DNA of 64,000 bases, taken from contig JAJTWR010000329.1 of the NCBI GenBank assembly GCA_021613335.1, positions 79,501-143,500 on the forward strand, written 5' to 3'. Position 1 is the first letter of the stretch; each line of letters begins with the position of its first letter. The notes below the pieces were generated by a model, which worked only from the letters and a program-made list of their open reading frames with translations, made no database searches and was not told the origin of the DNA. Source of the stretch: Whitmania pigra. Lineage: Eukaryota; Annelida; Clitellata; Hirudinida; Haemopidae. Made by a program: the position numbers and the translations under genes. Below are positions 23,043 to 34,991 of the stretch, in pieces.

Positions 23043-25984
23043 TCCAAACGTTTGGAAGAAGAATATAAGGTTTAAGATTGTCTTTGATTTAATTTGTGAT
23101 TTGTGTCTAATTTGGTCAATTTGTTTAAAATTTTATTCAGGATTCAAATTAAATCGTAGAAATGCGCTCATATTTCCAAATTATTTTCTACCTTTAAATA
23201 TTTTGTCTTTAAAAGATTTTTACTTGAATACAAATGCATTTTTAAGTTTAATAGACAATTATTTTCAGACATTTACCTTCCAAATTCAAATCAAAAAGGA
23301 AACAAGAATTAAAGATATTTAACGTGTGTTTGAAGTATTGTTTTTAGTCAGTTTTGGTCACCAGTTGACGTTGAAAAAATTACAAGTTTTAAAAATTTTA
23401 AAATTAAAAGCTACAAGAATGTGATAAAACAACTCCTTTGTTGTTAAGACCTGTTAGCGGTCAGTTGAAAAACACTCCAACACAAGTTGACAACTTTTAA
23501 AAAGACATAATAATTTTAATTCGAAAAATAATAATTTTAATAAGACGATGATAATGATAATGATAAAAATAAGCGACATAAATCAAAATCAACATTTGAC
23601 AATTTTGGAATTTTGTTGAAAATGTACAACTAGAACGAATAAACCACAAAATTAAAATTCTAGTGTTTTTGGTCGGTGTCAGAAACACCGTCTTCTTGTA
23701 TGAACTTTGACCGAATGCAGTGATTAAGAGGCTGCAAGTTTGGTTCTTGAGCACCTAGAAGGATATTATTTATATCAAATTAAAGGTATTTGAAGGCTCT
23801 ATTTGTGCAATCTATTTGCAATTTTTGTATTTTCAGTTTTTACAAGACCCTAAGGCAAGTTCGACCAAACATTAATTTTCGATTTATTTTTCCAATCGTT
23901 CAGAACATTATAAATTAGAAAGAACGCATCTGTTCTAAAAATGAGAATAAAACAAAAATAACAGCTACAAGTGTGTCATATTGGAAAGTTCATTTTGATG
24001 ATCAGTGTAGTATAGAAGTTGGTCACAGACTTTATTATTAATAACTAACATTATTGTATTTAATAATACAAAAAATATTAGTCCAAATCATCTTAGTGAA
24101 ATAAATGACTTTACATGAAATAAATAAATGTAATATTAGCTGATGCTGCCATTAATATCAATATCGTTTAAAAGGTGTTTTTGAAATCAGAAAGATTTCT
24201 TGTTGTCGGTAGGTGGCAGATGTTCATTGCAGTTGCCAGACTTTGCTTTTCAGGGATGTCATTTCATGTTTACCCAGTGGGTTCAAACCCTATCACAACG
24301 TGAGATGACCTTTCTTTCGTCTAAATCCAGGTGGGGGGCAACGACCCTCCTTCTCCAAATGACGTCCCAGTTGCTTTTGTTTGACTCCACTCCAATATTT
24401 AAAATTAATTACTCGAAAAAATATTTTTAGTGAATTCATTAAATAAATTATGTCAAAACTTGTCAAAATAAGCATTATCAAAAAAAGACAGGCCAAATAA
24501 AACATCACAATCTTGTGCCAATTTTTCGAAATCATTATCATTACTTTGAACGCTTAGCGCAGCCATGTTGGCGCGGTTAGATAAAAATCTGGACCTGTTA
24601 GGCGCCCTCACAAGCAGTGCATGTGACGCATCGTCAGCACCTTCGTTTTGTTCCACTTTTTCGATTCCGAGTTATTTTAAATCTCTGTCACGTGTGATTG
24701 TTATTTGGATCACGTGATGAAAAACTGCTGTCTCTTGCGCTGTGGTTTTTAACTGCTGAGGTGGGCCAAATATTTTCTAAGTTAGTAAGTATTTTTATTA
24801 ATCGGTTTTTTTTTAAGATTCGAAATTAATAAACACTTCAATTAAGAGTCCTTACCATGCTTAATTAAAAAATATTTCGATTAATCGTTTTTTTTAAAGA
24901 TTTTAAGTTAATGAATATTTCAATCAATAGTTTTTAAGGATTTTAACTCGTTGTAAAAATAAATAATTGTGAATATTCTTTTCGGTTTTGCGAAAAATAA
25001 TGATATAAATTACGTTTGCAATCGAATGAATTTTCTAATAATTATCCCATGTTTGAAATTATTATTTCTTAAAATCGGCCAGAAACGATCTCGATTAAAA
25101 TTTCTCAAATCATTTAATTAAATTAACATTCATTTTAAAATTTCAATCAAAGGTTTTGTCAATTATATTTTACAAAAAACTTGGCTTAAAACTTCATTTT
25201 AAAATTAAATGTATGAAATTCATCATAAACTTATTAATGTGCAAAAATAATTCCATTTTTCCAAAGATTAATAACGATGGCAATCATGGTGACAATAACA
25301 ATGATGATTACGGCGATTTAAGATGCTTTCTAAGATACAGGAAAATAATTTAATCTTTAATGCGTTGCAACTTCATTACAATAACAAGTGCAGGACTGAA
25401 CAACGTCTGTATGAACAACATGAACAATTATTAATAAAAATGAACAGAATTATTTGATGATACGACAACAAAATTAATATTAAAAATTGAAAGTAAAAGT
25501 AATTAAATTTTATTTTATGGTTAATCACTTAATCATTGAGAATAATTATTAATTACCTGATTTAATAATTTTAAGTTATTGGATTTAATTGATTACTCGG
25601 AATATGATGTAAAGCTTGATTATGTTTGTTCTTGTAACTATCAAACATTAAGTAATTGATCAATCATCAGTATTTTTGATTTTTGGAAGTTGAATTCAAA
25701 AATAAAACAAATATTGTCACAAAATGTTTCTCCAAAACTTGAGAATAAACAGTGTATAGGTAGATAAATTTCCATTATTGTTTAGATAATGAAAAAACTT
25801 GGTAAGTTTTAAATAGTAAACTATTTGACTCAACTATCCTATTTTAAGCTGAACGAAAGTTTGTTTATTGGGCCAAATATAGAAAGGTTTGGGACGCATG
25901 AAAAATGTCAACTATGAACGATGATGAAAAAGATGCTTGTATTGCCTATTACCCGCTATTAACAGTAATTAATAGTAATTAATA
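23043..25984. other. AT-rich intergenic DNA, no gene recognised
   Basis: About 2.9 kb of AT-rich sequence. Minus-strand frames at 23497-23754 and 24293-24656 and plus frames at 24200 and 25156 show no protein family resemblance. A GC-richer patch at about 24190-24660 was inspected and not identified. Confidence 0.55.
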
Positions 25985-26154
25985 TAGGGACGTGATTTGG
26001 GGAAGACAAGGAGGTAACGCAAAAAAGTTCATCTCCTCAGATTTTACGAGGGTTTCCCCCCTCCTATCCCTGAATTTTTCTTGAAGCGAAAAAAGTCGTC
26101 TTCTAAAGTGCGAGGGTTTGCAACCTCTTGGAAAAAGCTGAAATTACGTCCCTG
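25985..26154. mobile_element. 170-bp hAT-like MITE
   Basis: Terminal inverted repeats: left TAGGGACGTGATTT, right end reads as CAGGGACGTAATTT on the minus strand (12 of 14 identical). Flanking 8-mers AATTAATA and TATTAACA agree at six positions, compatible with an eroded 8-bp duplication. There is no coding capacity. The family is inferred from the CAGGG-type end and the duplication length. Confidence 0.6.
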
Positions 26155-26162
26155 TATTAACA

Positions 26163-26882
26163 GTTATAAGCAGTTATTATCAATTATTATCAATTATTAT
26201 CAAATTCTTAAGAAAAACCAAAGACTCAAACTTCAAAAACATTGTCGAAGACATGCTGAGAAAATGCGTGAAGCATAAGGCAACTTTTCCAGGAAGATAT
26301 CAAATGAAACATGAAATATAAAAAATCTGCCAAAGGCGGTGGAATTTCAACGTGGCAGAAATTGTTGGATGCTGCAGAAGTGCCAATCAGCATTAAACGT
26401 CTTAAATTACGGGCTTTCACGAACATTCGAAAAGTCATCACAAAGTGCCAAATTAAGGTCAATAATTTTCCCTGCAAATGTACTCCAATTAATAAAAATC
26501 ACTCGAGTTTTATGTTATTATTTTTCTTTAATTTTGAATAAATTTTCATTCACAGTCAAAATGTCCTTCAGGATTGCGATAACATTGGGGACATATTTGT
26601 CACCCAAAAATCTCTGCAATAATTATCAATTAAAAATTTGTTTTTGTGAACCTACATCTTGCAGACCTACTAATTATTATTTATTACATTTATTGTAGTT
26701 ATTAATGCATGTTAATTAAAGCAAGTAAGTAATTACATATAATCATTTATTTATTTTCTTATTTGACATTAATTTTGATCACTACGGAATGGCATCATCA
26801 ATTCTACTTTCCAAACATAAACAAATAGGCTTAGAATATTTTGTAACAATGTACCTGTGATGATGATGATGCCAAACATAAG
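26163..26882. other. Intergenic, no gene recognised
   Basis: Short unsupported open frames on both strands and AT-rich DNA. Nothing identified. Confidence 0.5.
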
Positions 26883-27438
26883 GATGGCTGGATGGAAGGA
26901 TGGATGGATGGATGGATGGATGGATGGATGGATGGATGGATGGATGGATGGATGGATGGATGGATGGATGGATGGATGGATGGATGGATGGATGGATGGA
27001 TGGATGGATGGATGATGGATGGATGGAGGGATGGATGGATGGATGGATGGATGGATGGATGGATGGATGGATGGATGGATGGATGGATGGATGGATGGAT
27101 GGATGGATGGATGGATGGATGGATGGATGGATGGATGGATGGATGGATGGATGGATGGATGGATGGATGGATGGATGGATGGATGGATGGATGGATGGAT
27201 GGATGGATGGATGGATGGATGGATGGATGGATGGATGGATGGATGGATGGATGGATGGATGGATGGATGGATGGATGGATGGATGGATGGATGGATGGAT
27301 GGATGGATGGATGGATGGATGGATGGTGGATGGATGGATGGATGGATGGATGGATGGATGGATGGATGGATGGATGGATGGATGGATGGATGGATGGATG
27401 GATGGATGGATGGATGGATGGATGGATGGATGGATGGA
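26883..27438. repeat. (GGAT)n tetranucleotide array, about 556 bp
   Basis: Almost pure GGAT repeat with only a few phase slips (near 27013-27030 and 27326). Because the unit gives stop-free 12-base periods, long open frames of MDGW on one strand and HPSI on the other appear in several phases. They are not genes. Confidence 0.97.
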
Positions 27439-28420
27439 AAGCAATTCCTCCTCTTCGAGTACGGATGACTTCGATGTTGATTCGACCTTGAGTTTTCAAC
27501 GTCATCTTGGATTACGTCAACAACAAGTACATCGTGAAACGTGATTGGCTGATGGGATTGGGTCCTAATGTGACTGGTAGTTTAATTGGCTGAATTTGAA
27601 GGAAAATGCACACCAGTCTCAAAATTATTTCTTGTTTGTGGCTAATTATGAAGTTGTTCTCGAAAAAAATGACACTTGAATATCATATTTCTTGTCATAA
27701 CAATTATGTTCGTTAATCTCGTTTTTTTATTGAATTTAAAGTGAAATCGTTGAATTAATTTTCCGACACATGAAACCAAACTTATTACTTTAAGATGCCT
27801 ACTCAATATTCATGAACCTAACTCTTTCGTAGGAATGCTCGAGGGAAACATGTAAATTATCGGAGCCACGACGACGTGGTTACCACTAATGGACACTTGT
27901 CTGCTCTGAATTATAATAATGTAATAATATATTAATATAATAATATAGCAATGAAATCATTATATAGTTGTTACATTTTAAAATTTAAGATTTTTATTTA
28001 TTTGTTCTTGTTTTGAATGTTTATCGATATCAACGACGCTTATGGAATCATAAATTAATAACAATAAATTTAAACAATTATTAACTTTATAGACGTTAAT
28101 ATTATCTTTATAGACGTAATCACAAGGCAATAATTTCATAATGTCATATTAAGGATAGTTAAAACAATAGAAATAACTTCATAACAAGAATAATTTTATA
28201 ATTCGTAAGACCATAATTTCGCAAATAAAGAATCTTTTAAAACCCAGTTTTTTTTAAACAAAACTAAATGTTCTCAGACGTCTGATGCTTAAATATTTTA
28301 ATGTTACAATTTATTCACATAATATTTTACTTTCATGGCAGTAATAATTATTTTTAATTATGATTATAAAATTTATTAATTACAATTATAATCATTGATT
28401 AAATAAATAATTAGTTAAGG
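27439..28420. other. Intergenic, no gene recognised
   Basis: AT-rich sequence without a convincing open frame, splice structure or transposon end. Confidence 0.55.
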
Positions 28421-28500
28421 CATGCAGTTTGGCCGAATGAGTTGCGTTTCTGCATGAGATGGTAATGACAGTTACCGTGTTCGAAACCCAGCCTGAACTG
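28421..28500 (+). other. tRNA-like segment, probable tRNA-derived SINE or tRNA pseudogene
   Basis: Resembles a tRNA. GCAGTTT can pair with GAACTGC at the other end as a 7-bp acceptor stem. TGGCCGAATGAG resembles an A box and GTTCGAAACCC a B box. The T-arm stem pairs poorly, so it is not a functional tRNA gene. A tRNA-derived SINE head is the likeliest reading. Other possibility: chance similarity. Confidence 0.4.
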
Positions 28501-28649
28501 CCAAGAAGCACGCTCAGGCAGGGGCCTATATAAATGGTAAATTAATTTTAAAATATCTTCAAATCTTATTTGAATACATAAGCCACTCAAAAGAACTGAT
28601 AAAAGCATATACGAATTAATTTCATAAATAAGTAAATACTGATACTTAA

Positions 28650-28779
28650 GGGGCCGTCCATAAAGGATGTCACGCCATTTTGGAACATTTATTTTTTTTT
28701 AATTTTCTAATGTGTGACGTCACACATAGGTTAACACCCCCCTCCCTCTTCGAGAGTGAAGTACTTTATGGACGCTCCT
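28650..28779. mobile_element. 130-bp MITE with GCCGTCCATAAAG-type ends
   Basis: Left end GGGGCCGTCCATAAAGGATG; right end read on the minus strand AGGAGCGTCCATAAAGTACT. The shared inverted core is CGTCCATAAAG. A T-run and a TGACGTCA motif sit between. It has no coding capacity. The superfamily is not certain, as the target duplication is unclear. Confidence 0.65.
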
Positions 28780-28849
28780 AAACATTTCGAGGCAAGCAAA
28801 TAAAATAAAGTAATTAGATTTGATAATTTTAGAATTGTTTAATATAATT

Positions 28850-30853
28850 AATTTTTATTTTATTTATTTATTTTACCGGTCGAACAATTAAATTTTAATT
28901 ATTTAAATTAAATTAAATCAAGCTAAAGAGCCCTTCAACTAAAATAATAGCTAAATAGTAACTAAATAATAAACTAAATAGCTAAATAGCCACTAATACT
29001 ACCAGCTTCAGCAAAAATGATACAACCAGTCAACATCGAGCGAAGAAAAGCAGGTTACAGATTAGTCGGTAATTGATAACAATTTTGGAAAATCAATCTC
29101 GAGGATTAATGCTCTGAAACGGGAGAAAGTGCCAGCAGATACCACCTCGTCTAGTAGGGAATTCCAGACAATAACAACTCTTTTCAAAAAATTTTTTTAG
29201 CAGCATTAGCTGAGCACTTCTCCGCACGTGACTTAAAGCAGTGTCCTCGTGTTCGATTATACTCTGCGAATTGAACAAAATTTAAAAGATCACTTTTCAC
29301 GAGACCATTCAATAATTTAAACAAAATGCACAAATCAGTAATTAAACGTCTATGTTCGAGTGTTTTGAGCCCTAGAATCTTAAGTCTGGCTGAATATGGC
29401 TGCTGACGAAGGCTGGGAATTGCCTTTGTGAATCTTCTTTGTACTGACTCAATTCTTTTAACAAGGTATTTGAGGTGGGGATTCCATACAGGGGAGCAGT
29501 ATTCTAGTACAGGCCTAACATATGTGCAAAAGACTTTTATTAGAATGGTTAGGTCTCTAGTAGAAAAAGACAATAGAATCAGTTTGGATATAGCTGATGC
29601 TTTTTTAATGGTGTTATCAATGTGTTTGTCAAAGTGGAGAGAAGAATCATTGATTACCCCTAGATCTCGAACTATGTCAACTCTTGTCAACTATTAGCTT
29701 GTTGCTATTAATGAAATATTAATGAAAACTTCTTCTATATCCAATCAGTGAGAGAATCTGGCATTTGTCAGGAGTAAGTTGCAACTGCAAAGAGTTTGCA
29801 GATGGTGCCTGAGTTGACAAAAGTGCTGGGTAGATCATTTATGAAGAGTATAAATAAGGCTGGCCCTAGAACAGTGGTCCTCAACCTTTTTTTCGCCGCG
29901 GACCGGTCAATGCCTGATAATTTTACTTCGGACCGGGGAGGGGGGTGGTGTTTAGTGGAATATTACGTAATAAAATTACAAAAATTAATTATGTAATTTC
30001 CTGCACGATTGGAGCCTGGTGAAGTTCAGAAGAAAAGCAAAAAAGATAATAATGAAATTACTTCACTGTAATCACTTAATTAAATTATTAAAAATTATTT
30101 TAAATTAAAATTTTAATTTAATTAAAAAGTGTATCCTTTTTTTGGTAAGTTAATCGTTATTCTTAAAATGTTACAAAATCAGACTCAATAATTTTACCGA
30201 ACACGCTAAGAAAGAGATGGCAGTGGTTGTTCTCAAGCCCTACAAACTATTTTAATTTTTTTAATGAAATGGAAATCATTTATTGTTCCTTGGGCGGCCC
30301 GGTACCATTTGATTCACGGACCGAGGGTTGAGAACCACTGCCCTAGAACACTGCCCTGAGGGACTTTATTTTATCAGAAATAAATCCATTAATATTGACT
30401 CTTTGTGATCTCAAATTAAGAAAATCCATAAGCCAGCCATTCAGATTATCTCTAAAGCCATAGGTGTATATTTTGTTCATTAGTTTAACATGTGAGACAG
30501 AGTCGAACGCCTTACGGAAATCCACGTAGATGATGTCTAAGTTTTGCTTGTTCTGTAAGGCATCAGTCCATTGTTGGGTGCATTCGAGGATGTTAGTAGT
30601 GGTTGATCGAGCTGGAATAAAACCATGTTGGCTGCACTCAATTAGGTTGTGGTGTAACAAGTATTTCATAAGAGATTTGTTGATTATTCTTTCCATAGCT
30701 CTGCAGCAAATTGATGTAATTGGTCAATAATTTTTAGAAGATATGGTGGGGCCTTTCTTGTGAATGGGTGTCACCAAAGCAATTTTCCATTCCAATTTAT
30801 GATCCTTGAAGGATGCATCAATTATGCGGGTTAATGGATTATTTAAAGTTATT
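28850..30853 (-). mobile_element. LINE copy (Jockey/CR1-like) split by a MITE
   Basis: Minus-strand, 5'-truncated LINE of the same group as the one at 9890-13927. Reading from 30853 down: an RT start with TPIHKKGP, ERIINKSL, QHGF, YVDFRKAFDSVSH. A 469-bp insertion (29872-30340) then falls inside the PQGSVLGP-equivalent region. The RT resumes with LFIND-like and TRVDIVRDLGVI segments, LEYCSPVWNPHLKYL, VQRRFTKAIPS, NRTRGHCF, and a C-terminus ending at about 29066. The 3' tail of AAATAAAT units lies near 28855-28875. Scattered stops and frame shifts make it inactive. Confidence 0.85.
29872..30340. mobile_element. 469-bp hAT MITE nested in the LINE
   Basis: Ends CAGTGGTCCTCAACC and, on the minus strand from the right, CAGTGGTTCTCAACC. 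The exact 8-bp duplication CCCTAGAA lies at 29864-29871 and 30341-30348. Next to each end are GCGGACCGGT and GGTACCGGGCC-type sequences. Termini and duplication length identify hAT. There is no transposase frame. Confidence 0.95.
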
Positions 30854-31926
30854 TTAGCGCCAAAACACATGTTGAAAGTGGTGAAGTTAAAAAAAATTCA
30901 AACGTAACAATTAATAATTCTTGCATTCTTAAAATAAACGCAAGTCAAACGTAACAACAATATTTTCTAAGTTCTTATTCCAAAAAGCTCCTAAAATATC
31001 TCATTTATTTTCATCCCTCAGGCATTTTTCTAACTATAAACCAATTAAAAGAATTTTTCAGCATTTTTTTACATTATAAAATAATTTTAAACAATAACGT
31101 TGCAGTTAAGATTTTTAATGATAATTATAATTTATTGAAAATCTTCAAAAATAATTTTTCCTTTCGATATGAGCATGCATGTACTTTCCAACAGAAGCAT
31201 TTTCAACAGTTTCAAGTTGAAACAAACAAGGAAGACTCACAAAAATCATTTGAAAACATAAAAATATTTAATCTAAACATAAACAATTGCCATCACAATT
31301 TATAACATAACAACTTGTTATTAATAATCACAAATTTTTCAGCAGCTTAATACGTCATTTTTACGTCTTTTATAAATTTGTTTTAAATAATTTTATTTCA
31401 TCAAAAATATTTACCAACTGTTCAAAGGAATTTGAACTCATTTTGTTTTAGAATTTATGCTTGATATGTCAACATTGTTATTAAAAAGTAATGTTTTCAC
31501 TTTCGAAATGATATTCAAATTTTAAGAAATATTGACTTCAAAAGGGAAAAATATAGAAGATTATTGCTGTAGTCCAGGCATATAATTGTACAATTACACT
31601 GTAAGTCATAAAATCATACATTACACAATTATATTAATAATTAATTCAGCTTAAATCACTTAATTATATAGAAAATCATCACATAATCGCACATTACATA
31701 ATTACATCGTCACGCCATCTCGTTGCACGCCTCCGCAAAGAATTTGCTTTCAACTTTTAACAAGCTTTATCCTAATAAACTTTAATTATGTTCAATTTGA
31801 GCCTGATCTCTGAAATCAAGTAAATGTTTTAAAGAAGAATCTATAATATTACATACAATAGTAATTCAATCATAATAATTATTATTACTAAGACTTAAAA
31901 TAATCATAAAAATTAATAATATGTAT
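30854..31926. other. AT-rich intergenic DNA, no gene recognised
   Basis: About 1.1 kb without open frames of note or repeats beyond short A/T runs. Confidence 0.6.
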
Positions 31927-32815
31927 TAGGGCTGCAGATAGATTTAGTTTACTAATATTAGATTATTTTTTAAATCGCGATTAACTAGATCAATTACTTT
32001 AATCGCAGTTAACGCACACTTCCATTTTTCATCAAGTTTTATTCGTATAAGTAACTTAGGGCAATATAGTCCGTAGCCAGCCAATTGCTGAAGCATACGA
32101 GCCTGTTTATGTTGTCCGGAGACAGGAGACACGTTGCTGTTTACAACCAGATAAACAGTTGTTGCCAAATAAAGAAAACAAACGTTCACATGGCGATGTG
32201 GTTGCTGGAGTAACCAGGTATTTCAATGGTAGCTTAGCAACAAGTCCATGTGATGGGGAATTCCGCCACCATTCCAATGTTTCAACTCTACAATGAGCTA
32301 AAGCCTTCGTTGCAACAGATGATACTGGAACCTTCGTCAAACCAGTGTTTCCTCATCAGAATCAATGCAATATTAATAGAAGATCCTCGGGTTTTTGCCG
32401 TGGTACGCAGCTAAAGCAAACGAATGAAGCGTCTAAGTATTAACAATAGTGTGACCGATGATACCGATGTTACTGTCATTTGCTAATGATGACCAATAAT
32501 ATCCTGTTAATGCTGCACGCTCAGCCTCGTTTAATCTTACTTGAACTTTTTTTATTGTATGTTTTAAGCAAATCATCCACATGCTAATCTTTAATAGGTC
32601 TTGATAGCACATAGGACTGGTTATTTGCAGCAATACGTATCACATCTTGTAGTCCTTCATCTATCAACATATTCATGGCAATCCATTTAGCTAGGGCCTT
32701 AGTGATTGCATCAAATTTGCCATGATACATTAATTTTGTTTTTTCATTAAACTCCATCACTGTTGGTGAAGGCTTGCAAATGGCAGATGTCATCAATTGA
32801 TCCTCAGCACTAAAT
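31927..32815 (-). mobile_element. hAT/ZBED-type transposase relic
   Basis: Minus-strand frames, broken but in order. 32796-32433 has KALAKWIAMNMLIDEGL and later LNEAERAALTGYYW-type residues of the transposase core. 32340-32107 has ETLEWWRNS, LPLKYLVTPATTSPCERLFSL, the C-terminal dimerisation domain. The right-hand tip on the plus strand starts AGGGCTGCAGATAGATT, like the AGGGCTGCA termini of a common hAT subgroup, suggesting the 3' end is at about 31927. The 5' end is not found and may have been lost at the (AAT)n array at 32867. Confidence 0.75.
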
Positions 32816-32866
32816 GGGTGTTTGCTTGCAAATGATATGTAAGAGAAGACCTACTGCGATACTTAA

Positions 32867-33110
<244 letters not shown>

Positions 33111-33690
33111 ATAATGAATTTATTATATATATATTGCAATGAATATATTGAATATATTCCAATGAAAATTATTACATATAAATTATGCTGAAATGCAATT
33201 ATTTCATTCAATTCAGCCTCAAATCCATGTTGATTTCCCTGAAATTCTTCAAATAATTGTTGAAATAAAGATAATTTGTTGAATAAATGAAGAAAATTGA
33301 ATTGAAATTCGACGATTTTAAAACTCTGCTTCGCAAAGGTTAAGAATGATATTTACAATTAAAGTTTGTTATAATATTTATATTAATATGATTACAAATA
33401 ATTACTTTATTTATTTGAAATTTAGCGTTTCACAAAATGATCGCAAACTTCAATAATGCTAAAAATAAATATTCTGAATACTAATAAATTACTATTTAAA
33501 GGGGTGAGGTTTTTGAGTTCAAACCCCCCAAATCACTCAATCACCTTAATTAATTAACCAATTTCGTTGTCAACTGAAAATGTTTCTGTCTAATTTTATT
33601 TCCACCTCAATCTATCGAACAACCTCAAGTTGTTTTAAGACCTGCAAAACTCTGCCTCTCAATCGTCGTTTCACAATTTCAAATGAAGGC
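33111..33690. other. Intergenic, no gene recognised
   Basis: AT-rich with no supported open frame. Confidence 0.55.
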
Positions 33691-33694
33691 AAAA

Positions 33695-33845
33695 GAATGA
33701 ACAAATGAATGGATGGATGAATTAATGAATAGCTGGACGAATGAATGAATAAATGAATGGCTGGACGAATGAATGAATAAATGAATGAATGGATTAATAA
33801 ATAAATAAATAAATAAATGAATGAATGAATAAATGAATGGATGAC
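33695..33845. repeat. Degenerate (GAAT)n tetranucleotide array
   Basis: Imperfect GAATGAATAAAT and GGACGAAT units. The minus-strand frames encode Ser-Phe-Ile-His runs and are not genes. Confidence 0.88.
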
Positions 33846-34405
33846 TGAAGGCAATGTTTTTCCACAGAGTCACAATGAGAACCTCATGAGGTGCACCCGA
33901 GACTATTTTTAAAAAGCATTTTGAACAACTGCTCATTCTAGATTATTTTTCATTCAATAATTGCAGATTATTATTTTGTGTACAACTTGAAAGGATTTAA
34001 CAGAATTGAAATATAATAAAATAAGGACGTAATAAGTATAATTATGTAATATTAAGTTTTCAAGAAAATGTTAAAAAGTTATAAATATTCCTTTGAACAT
34101 TTTAGGGTTTCTAATCATCAAATATTAAAATGTCAATTGGATTACAAGAATTTTATTTAAAAATAAAATGCAACAAAATAAAATTAAAGTAAATTAATGA
34201 CTTTAAATTTTTTTGAAATGAATTAAGATATCTTTAAATTTAAAATATAATAAAATAGTGAAAGCAAAACTTTCCAAGAAATTCCGTTCAACATCAACTT
34301 GTTTTTCGTGGAAATAATTAGATTTAATAAAGAGATTTCAGTTCTAAAATTTTAAACACAAGAGATCAACTTGCAGAATAAACGTTTTAAACACATCATA
34401 AGATA
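33846..34405. other. Intergenic, no gene recognised
   Basis: AT-rich sequence upstream of the ATT array. No open frame or promoter signal could be supported. Confidence 0.5.
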
Positions 34406-34854
<449 letters not shown>

Positions 34855-34991
34855 TGATCATCATCATCATTTCTTTCAGAGATATTCTACCTCGTATAAA
34901 TAAGCTTGTTTCATTTAAGACCAGGAGAAGGCCCTTTGCATCTCAATGTGACGTCACGAACATCATCATCATCATAATCATCATCAACAAC

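Noticed and set aside
26782..27544. Long open frames of MDGW and HPSI repeats on both strands
   Set aside because: They are created by the stop-free GGAT tetranucleotide array and have no independent coding evidence.
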